Source: Casuarius casuarius
Lineage: Eukaryota > Chordata > Aves > Casuariiformes > Casuariidae
Length of the DNA: 64,000 bases
Assembly: GCA_003342895.1 (NCBI GenBank)
Contig: PTFA01000275.1
Location: 682,001 to 746,000 of the forward strand
Direction of reading: 5' to 3'
A program made the position numbers and the translations under genes. The notes under the pieces are model-generated. The model was not told the origin of the DNA. It searched no databases and worked only from the letters and a program-made list of their open reading frames with translations. Positions 56,345-64,000 of this stretch are shown in pieces. Each line of letters begins with the position of its first letter. Within the stretch, counting starts at the first letter, position 1.

Positions 56345-59300
56345 TAGAGAATGATTGATCTCATCTTCAGATCAAACATATGCCATTTGAATTTTATACT
56401 GGAAGTGCTTTTTGTGGATATTTAAAGCTAGGCAAGATTTTTTCTATAATGTGCCTTGGAAGAATGTGCTACACTGAAATAGAATCTGTTTTTTTCCCCA
56501 TTGCCCCAAAGCGCACCATATTGTTTTGTTTAGTGCAAATATTTCTCTCCCAGTCAAATTCCTTTCCTATACCAGCTGCCCATTTTTCTTCCATTCTCCA
56601 CACATACTAAAGTGCTCTTCAGGCTTCTTATCCTAGTGCACACTCTAGTAAAACCTACTTGCCACCTCGCTGACCTGCTGACAGCATGAATTTTTATTTT
56701 TTTTACCATCTGGTTCTTGTTTCATTCAGCTATTCTGGCTTTTTGTTCCAAGCTTTTTTTTTCTAAAGATACTCCATGTTTTCCTCTGCTGCCCTGGTTC
56801 ATCACCAGAGTCTTGTATCTCATTCTCTCGTCCTTGCTTTTGTGTCCTGCTTTTCCTGAAATTTGAGTCACATAGTTTCTGTCTTCAGCATTTTGTTGCT
56901 GTGTCCCTCTTTCTTGCCAGCAGCCAGCCTCTGGCTCCCACAGGCTCCTTAGCCCAAATAAATTACTCTTTCTCATTCCTTAGGTTTAAGTCTTCTTCTT
57001 TCTTCATTTGGATGAAGTAAAGTCTTGTTCCCCACTGTCTGAGAGACTCTATAAAAGTTAATGAAAGAACAGGAATGTGCTAACAGCTCTGGTATCTGAG
57101 CCTGTTCTGGAGCAAAGAGGGCAAAAACAGCCACAACTAGGGAAGTCTTTCTTTCCCTGCTGGCGTTCCAAGACTAACATAGGCTGATATTTTCTAAAGG
57201 TAAATCCAACATGGAACATCTCCTGCAAAATGGCTAAAATTTAGCAGTTTTAAACACCTGATGGGTTATTCTAAGATAAAGTACTAATTGCTTGATAAAT
57301 GCTGTCAATATTTCCAACAACATATATCATATCAACTGCCAAAATCTCCATGAGAAAAAGAATAGAGAGGAATCTGAAGTATATATTTACAAATATCTTT
57401 CAAAACATAAACATGTTTACATAGATTTATATAATTTCTCTTACAAAAAAAGTTAATTTTTTGTTGGTGTTGTTCTAAATACATAGTGGCATGGTTACTG
57501 AGCTGCTTACACCTTTCTTTATTTTTGACCATTCATCTATGTCTATCCTGTTAAATAAAGCAAGGCCAGGAACCGATGACCTTACATCCACAGTTCTTAG
57601 GACTATCCCCATATAAGCAAACTTGTCTTGGAGAGGACTCTCTGATCAAAACAGGTCTAAGGAGTAAGCTAACACCTAAGCAATATTATCTAACAGGAGC
57701 ACAGCTTTTGGTCTTATTCTCTGTAGTGTTCATTCATCTATCACTATCTACATAGCTTCCCAGAGAGTCCTCCTCATGCCTTTTGTTATGCCAAAGTGGC
57801 ATTCTAGCCTCCTTTCGTAGCTATATTATGTCTCAAGTTCAAAGATTCTTACAGAAAAACAAAATGAGGATGTGAGATTCTGCTTACCTAAATTTGCAGC
57901 TGAGTTCACTTGTCAAAATAGACATCTATGCCATTTGATATTAAGAAAGTTTTGTGCCTGACTTTCAGGTGCTGGTAAAGAAGGGCAGTGGTCACTGGCA
58001 TATCTACTGTTCCTCTGTAGGTCTTACATTATGATGCCATTCATTATGATGAACTAAGGAACTGAACTGAGTTGATGACTCAAAAAGCTTTGGCTCCCAG
58101 TTTAGTAGTAGATGCCTCAAAGTGGCTAAATGTAGGTGTCTTTATGTGAGCTAGATATCTAAATGACCATCATAGTCAATATTGTCACTGGTGTCTCTTG
58201 CACTATGCAGTAAACTTACACACTTACTATGTTTATGAATAATAACAAATCCAAAGCTTATAATGCACTTTGGACCATATACATTTATTGAAAGAAAGTA
58301 AGCAAAAGTATACAGAAGAAAAATACTGGAAGTGTTGGTATGATTTTTCCAATAACAGAATGATCAAAAATGCGTTAGTGCAGTTTATGAAACTAGTGAG
58401 TGGACATCAAAGGTGTGAGGGCAGCATATGTCAGGGATTTGTCACACTGCATAACACAATCTGTATCTGTTATTATGTGAAATGGAGTTAAAAGCATATG
58501 GATCTTTGTGAGGGATATGGATTTACTCTTTCTCACCTAACTGCTATGTAACTATTTCTTGAAAGTTTCTTGAAATATCCTTGAAATCATTATAGGTGAA
58601 TAATTGGATGCAGATTATCTCCTTTAGTATACTATTGAAATTTTAATAAGTAACTTCTGGAAGTCGCATCCATCAATATTCAGGTTCGATATCATACAGG
58701 GTCTTCAAGAAAAATAGATTGTATAGCAGGTGCCAAAGACATGAGTACATTGTTATCACTGAGAAACAGTGCAAGAATACTGTAAGAATTGCTGAGAAGT
58801 AAGCTGCAAGGATAATCATTAGCTACATTTTTAAGTTAGTTGTATCATCTCTTATTTGCACCATTACAGTTTAAACATTCATAAAATTAAATGAAGTAAA
58901 TGGGTCAAGGGAGAAGGAATGTCTGTTGCTTGAAAGCAGGTGGAGACCTATCACATCATATTGAGGTACATCTGGTACATATCACACAGCTTTTGAGTTT
59001 ATTGCCCATATAACATCTCGTAACATAATAAAGATAGTTTTAGCCTATAAAACAGTTAACAGTTAATATCTATCAGAACTTTGAAGATAATTCTATTTAC
59101 ATCATTGCCTTCTATCATTAAGAAAAACTCTTTGCCTTTATTAAGCCCATTAAATAGGGACCTGCTCTCCATCCAAATACATTCAGTGGATTTATCTGTG
59201 ACTTCCTTCTTATAATTCTCAGGCTTTCTTATACTCCAGGGAAGAAAATTACTGCTTGTTGCTCTGTTAGATAAAATCAACAATCCATTGTAGATGCACT

Positions 59301-62300
59301 GCCTTTTCCTACTGAAAATTACAGAGACTTTTTAGCTGCTCACTAATAATGAAAAATTCATTTTTGTGCATCAGAAAGGTTGTTTAAGAAATTTGGTCCT
59401 GAAGAAGTTATCTGGCTTTTTTATCTAAATTTGCACTTCTTCACATGATACTTCACCAAATTAGTAGGATCAAAATAGCTTCGTCTTACGCACAACAGAA
59501 AAATATTTTCATTATTTAAATACATAAAAGGCATATTAGCTAAGGGTTGTTAAGTATAGTCCATTCCTAAAAATTTACATATTTATGTGATTGAGCTGTT
59601 TTTCTACAAAAGAAACTATGAATGTGTTAATGCCAAGCTTAATTAAAAATCATTTGAAATAAACTGCTCAGTAAGAAAATTAAGACAATATAATGCATCA
59701 CTCAGTAGTTTGAAAACAATTAATATTAAATGGGTGAGTCTTTTTTTCATACAGGAAAAAAATTGCAAGGGCCAAGTGCTGATTTGCAAAACGTACTTAT
59801 GTGCAATCAGATGTGTAATCAGAAGAATTAAGCCAAGCAATCAACCTATCAGCCAAATACACAAGACAAGGAGAGGACTCAAAATTTTGTTTCCAAATCT
59901 GTTCAGGATATTTGAATGTAAAATAATCCTTAGCACCATTCAGCTCAATGATACTGTTTTGTACTAAAGGATTCATTAAAATAAAATGGTTAATTTAAGA
60001 TTGATATTGAGTCTCTTTCCCTCTTTTTTCATCTGTTATGTAATGCAGAATGCAGTCAAAGGAGTTGACATACTGCTGGCCACTACCATTTGCTTTACTA
60101 CAAACCAAGGATAATTCAGCAAGGTAATATGAACTGCTAATATTTTGTAGACTGTGAAAGTTGTTCAGCCTTTTGCCAGACTAGTAGCTTGCTACTTTCT
60201 ATTATAGGAGCAAAGAACAAGTGAGCTGGGTGTAACATTATTATATCTTCCCTCCAGGCTGAAAAAGGGTGATTAGTCAGAAGCTGCCATCCCTAAAATG
60301 ACACAAGGATCACTATTAGAGAGCAAACAAAGTGATCAGAAAGGGAAGATACCTAAGCAGAATGTCATAACTTTAACTGAAGTATAGCAATGTGTACCTT
60401 CAGCGAATTAATTGGAATTAGAATAATTTACAGTGGCTAAGGAACGGTTGTAAATGTATATTTATCTAACTTACTGGAGAGAGGATATCCATTAATTCCC
60501 TCTGGAACTATTAATATTAGCACAATGTAGTCCACACATGCCCATGAGGGGATGAAAGATGTTTGTGTATATGCATGTGCCACTGAATTTGAGCTTGAAA
60601 GATGAGGTTTGAGAAAGGTTATGGAATGACGCATGGCCTCAGACTTTAAGAGATGCAGAAGACCAATTATTTTGCTGAACAGAGACCTCAGTGAATAGTT
60701 AAATGCTTTATTATTAGTCTTGTTTTTATTGTCAATAAGTTCCTTTTTTTTTTTTTTTACATCCTTTCCAGCCAGTATCTTTCTTTTTCCTCCCTAGAAT
60801 AGACATTATTTAATAGTTAAATGATACTCCAATCTCCGTGTTCTCATTTACAGAACTTCCAATTGCTTGCAATGAATTAGATCTTCCATGGCAAATTCAG
60901 AAATTACTTATGCAGGATATCATTTTTCCTGTGACTTCTTCTTTCAGAAACTGAGTTCAAATTTTTAACCAATAAATTCCTGAATTTTCAAATACCATTG
61001 ACCATAGTTATGTGTTAGAGAACTTTCTTCCATCTTGCTTAATTCTCTGTTCTTCTATTTGCATCTCCAAATCTTCAGTCTTAATAAGACTAATGTCTAA
61101 AATTTTGCTTATTAGAGCATTATTAGTCATATTACTCAATATTTGTTTTCTATTAAAAAAATCTGTATTAGCAGAAATGGCACATTTCTTCTGAAACATA
61201 TACATAACAATTTATTTTCATATTTTAATTTCAGTTGAATTACATAAAATTCAAGTATTAAGATCAAACATGGCATTTCACTATGTGGCAAAATATGCAT
61301 GGGAGACAGATAGAGTTTTTTTTTTTTCTTCCTTATCTGCTAAGATAATTATTACAGAAATTAAAGTTGAAATTCAAGACAGCAGGAGCCTCAGTAATAC
61401 AGATCCTTTAAAAGCATTTCTAAGAAAAAGTTTGATGATTTGGCCTTTAGGTGGAAATATTTTAGCTGTAAAGTTTTCCAGGGCTTTATTTTGGTCAGTT
61501 TTAACTTGATTTCCCTTGGAAAATTAAAGTGTTGTTCATTCAACCCAAAATCTACATGAAAAACTAAAGACTGTAAGCCTTGTTCAGCTGAAATCTGACA
61601 GTTTAGATTTATAAAATGCTTAGAGTTCTAAATTAGTTTGCCCAAAAAATAGATGTAATCATAAGATGGAAAATGTAGTAAGAAGGGGGAAAAGAAATCT
61701 AAGTACAGAATAAAATACGATGGATGGAAAGGCAAAAGTTAGGCAACATAACAGAGATGTTCATGTACTACTGCTACTAACAACAAAAAAATGCTATCAG
61801 AATAATCTTCCATTTCCCACCAGACATGATCTCTAGCATAATTTAAATTTATAAATTTGAATGAATATATTTGGAGTTATGGATGAGAAGAAGGGAGGTG
61901 CAATGAAGACTCATCAAAAGATGATGGAAGTTATGCAAAATAAATTAAAAAGGAACTTAAAAATAATTTAAAAGCAAATTTTTGATGTGAAGTCTTCCTA
62001 CCCTACACTGGATATGTAATATATGTATTAAACTATTATGAGGGTGGACAAAACCATGTTCTCGAATTTCTTGTATTTTGCCTGGTGATTCTTAAGTAAA
62101 AATGGAGATATCCCTGCATCAGAGACAAGCCTTGCCCAAGCTCTTGCCTGTTGTTTTCCCTTTGACTGCATGGCTCTTGCATTCCCTTCTCCGCAGTGTT
62201 CTGCATTTCAGCAAGAAGGTGGCAAATAACCAACACCAATTTTTTTGCAGCCTCTAAATCTAGCCATTTTACAGCAATGTGGGACTTGTGATTGTAATCT

Positions 62301-62990
62301 ATTTAGAAAGAAAAGGTATTCCAACCATTCACTGGATGTGTAAGTTTATAATGTAAGATTCCAATAGTTTCCAGCTGAACCCCATGCAGTCCCACTGAAT
62401 TGAGTAGCACCTGGCAAGGCTGACAGATTAAGTTCCAACAGAGATTTAGATCACTCAGTACATCTCTGAATTGCAACAAAGCTCGGATGTAGAGGAGAAT
62501 TTATTCAACAAGCTAGCAAGCTTCTCAGCATGCATGGGAAACTATGTGCCAAATGGAAGTGTCAGCTGATTTTGAGAGATGTCAGGATGACAGCTTAGAG
62601 TAGATGGCCTGAATTGCCATATTATTAATAATTGCAATATTACATATTACTTCTCTGATTTGACAGAAGAGAGCAGAGTGAACAAGGACTATATAAAAGG
62701 TCGCATGCATCCAGATACAATCCATGCATCAAACTTTACAGAAGGTTTATACCAGACTTCCACATAATCCATAGTCATGAATATTAGGAACTCATTGCTC
62801 TAATTGCTTCAGAAAAAAAGTACAGAAACTTCTAATCTTACTTTATTCCATAAAAGAAAACATGAAAAAGTATGTGCATTAAGTAAAGAATGAGACAACA
62901 TGAAAGGAACAAAATCAAATCTTAGCAACTAGAAAAATCACTATTTTTTCATCTTAATACCTGTTTATATTAGTCACTTGAATTACTTAT
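56345..62990. other. Unique AT-rich non-coding DNA
   Basis: No gene is supported. On the minus strand, 56722-56976 is an 84-codon purine-rich open frame. 59056-59263 is a protein-like open frame preceded by a moderate acceptor (GATTTTATCTAACAG), but it has no donor or motif. T-runs lie at 60744-60758 and about 61316-61327. 58090-58170 contains another TAGGTGTCT phrase. A 14-bp palindrome, AAATTTATAAATTT, lies near 61846. Confidence 0.5.
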
Positions 62991-62994
62991 ATCT

Positions 62995-63215
62995 GAACCC
63001 TATAACTCAAATTTACATGCAATTACCATTTTTAATTGGCATTGTGCTGCCAACGCAGACTGTACATCAATTTCCACAAAAGCTATGCTCAGCATTGAAA
63101 TCATTATGTAATTTACTTATGACATCCCTGCTTACAGTCTGCTAATGTGAATTTGCAATTTAATGAGGTCATAAGGTCTCAACAGCAGTGACTATACATT
63201 GAAATGGAACAAAAT
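62995..63215. promoter_or_regulatory. Candidate conserved non-coding element
   Basis: About 220 bases have no homopolymer decay and are dense in homeodomain-like words: CATGCAATTACC, TTTTAATTGGCATTGTG, TATGTAATTTACTTATGACATC, TTTGCAATTTAATGAGG. This texture is typical of deeply conserved vertebrate enhancers. No open frame spans it. Confirmation depends on alignment to other amniotes. Confidence 0.3.
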
Positions 63216-63793
63216 GAAAAATGTATTTTAAGAGAATTTCAATCTTCCCTCATAATCAAGACTATTCTTGGTCTGAGGACTCGGGAACAAAACCTACTTC
63301 CGTAGTCCCTAGCTTTCAGGTGCTTTTCAACTCCTCTGATAGATTCTGAATCCTCTTAGCTACTAATATTCTTCAAAGAGTGGATGGGAGATGGGGGGCA
63401 CCGTAGACTGGCAACTGAACAGCCAGGACACTCAGTCGCTAGAAAGATTAAACAGCCTTTTTCCCCATTTCTACTAAAGAAATTACGAGGAAGGAGTTAC
63501 CTACTTTGAGAAAGAGTGGAGCAAAAGAAGGGATGGTTTTATACAGAGATGGCAAAGTACAGTCTATTAACATCTAGCAGTTAAGCCTCTAGTTCCACCT
63601 TGGTAGATCCTGACACCTGAATTAATTCTCTACCTGGTCCATGGGTAAAGCTCAATGCCTGAGAAAAGTCAGCCAGAATGCTAGCGGCTACAGACAGCTC
63701 CCCAGAGCTGTTAGGACTATGTCTGAGCTTTTCCCCTTTCTAAAATAACTATTGCAATCAGGATGAATATTACATTATTTTGTCTCTCCAGGA

Positions 63794-63795
<2 letters not shown>
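63216..63795. other. Unclassified non-coding DNA
   Basis: I see no gene. The segment is modestly richer in GC than average (for example GATGGGGGGCACCG near 63400) and not recognised as a repeat. Confidence 0.5.

Positions 63796-63825
<30 letters not shown>
63796..63825. repeat. T30 homopolymer
   Basis: Thirty uninterrupted T residues form the longest mononucleotide run in the window. Its length is likely to be unstable and its exact count is prone to sequencing error. It is not clearly the tail of a minus-strand retroposon, because the sequence after it matches no SINE or gene I recognise. Confidence 0.95.
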
Positions 63826-63826
<1 letters not shown>

Positions 63827-64000
63827 ATTGTAAATACCCGGTAAAGAAAGCAATAGACTCCTTTCTACAGTAATCTAGTTATAAAAGTACTTTCTCAAGA
63901 TGTAATCCTTTCTCAGCAAGACATTTTTCAACCAAAATCCAGGCAAGTACCTTGCTGCCAGGCTGTGGACTATACTGAGAGATGTCAGCCTCCACCCCTG
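63826..64000. other. Unclassified non-coding DNA at window end
   Basis: Nothing is recognised in the last 175 bases. Any feature continuing past the edge cannot be judged. Confidence 0.5.

Noticed and set aside
56722..56976. 84-codon minus-strand frame with plausible hydrophilic composition.
   Set aside because: The strand is purine-rich, which removes stop codons and gives Lys/Glu/Arg-rich frames by chance. No splice or domain evidence.
59056..59263. Protein-like minus-strand frame with a moderate upstream acceptor.
   Set aside because: There is no acceptable donor, poly(A) arrangement or recognisable domain. It was kept only as a note in the region description.

Overview
The window reads as vertebrate nuclear DNA with no intact protein-coding gene. 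It is AT-rich (roughly 36% G+C by eye), has no CpG island, and no open frame reaches 125 codons. The only retroelements I can name are chicken-repeat-1 (CR1/L3-type) LINE fragments, plus one probable MIR-type SINE scrap. There is no Alu, B1 or L1. That mix, with low repeat density and only old, decayed copies, fits a bird, or less likely another sauropsid. The place is probably a gene desert or a very long intron. The species cannot be read from the sequence.

Layout. 1-11.1 kb is unique AT-rich DNA with homopolymer tracts and a 24-bp perfect palindrome (3294-3317). 11.1-17.5 kb holds two old CR1 3' ends: a forward one at 11120-11575, and a reverse one at 15870-17450 that still shows reverse-transcriptase motifs and seems to be interrupted by about 0.7 kb of unrelated DNA. 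17.5-21.8 kb is unique, with segments that look regulatory or conserved. 21.8-22.6 kb is a higher-GC patch with LTR-like composition that I cannot classify. 22.6-32 kb is mostly unique, with a candidate terminal exon at 25947 and a (GT)n(GC)n tract at 28.6 kb. 32.05-34.8 kb contains two diverged copies of one unnamed repeat in the same orientation, possibly the LTRs of a decayed retrovirus-like insertion. 36.3 kb has a double hairpin. 41.2 kb has a GC-richer block with strong splice sites at both ends. 45.0-45.4 kb is a piece of CR1 ORF1 with its GDSL esterase motif. 54.2 kb holds the best coding-exon candidate, on the minus strand. 55.4-56.3 kb holds old SINE-like and other old repeat material. 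63.0-63.2 kb looks like a conserved non-coding element.

No set of genes working together can be described. The decayed CR1 pieces are the only coding sequences whose family I recognise. The exon candidates rest on splice-site and open-frame evidence alone, lie on both strands, and need transcript or comparative data. I found no tRNA, rRNA, snRNA or CRISPR array. I did not find a convincing new biological system. The items that most merit a second look are the 54.2 kb exon, the 41.2 kb exon-like block and the paired repeat at 32-34.8 kb.
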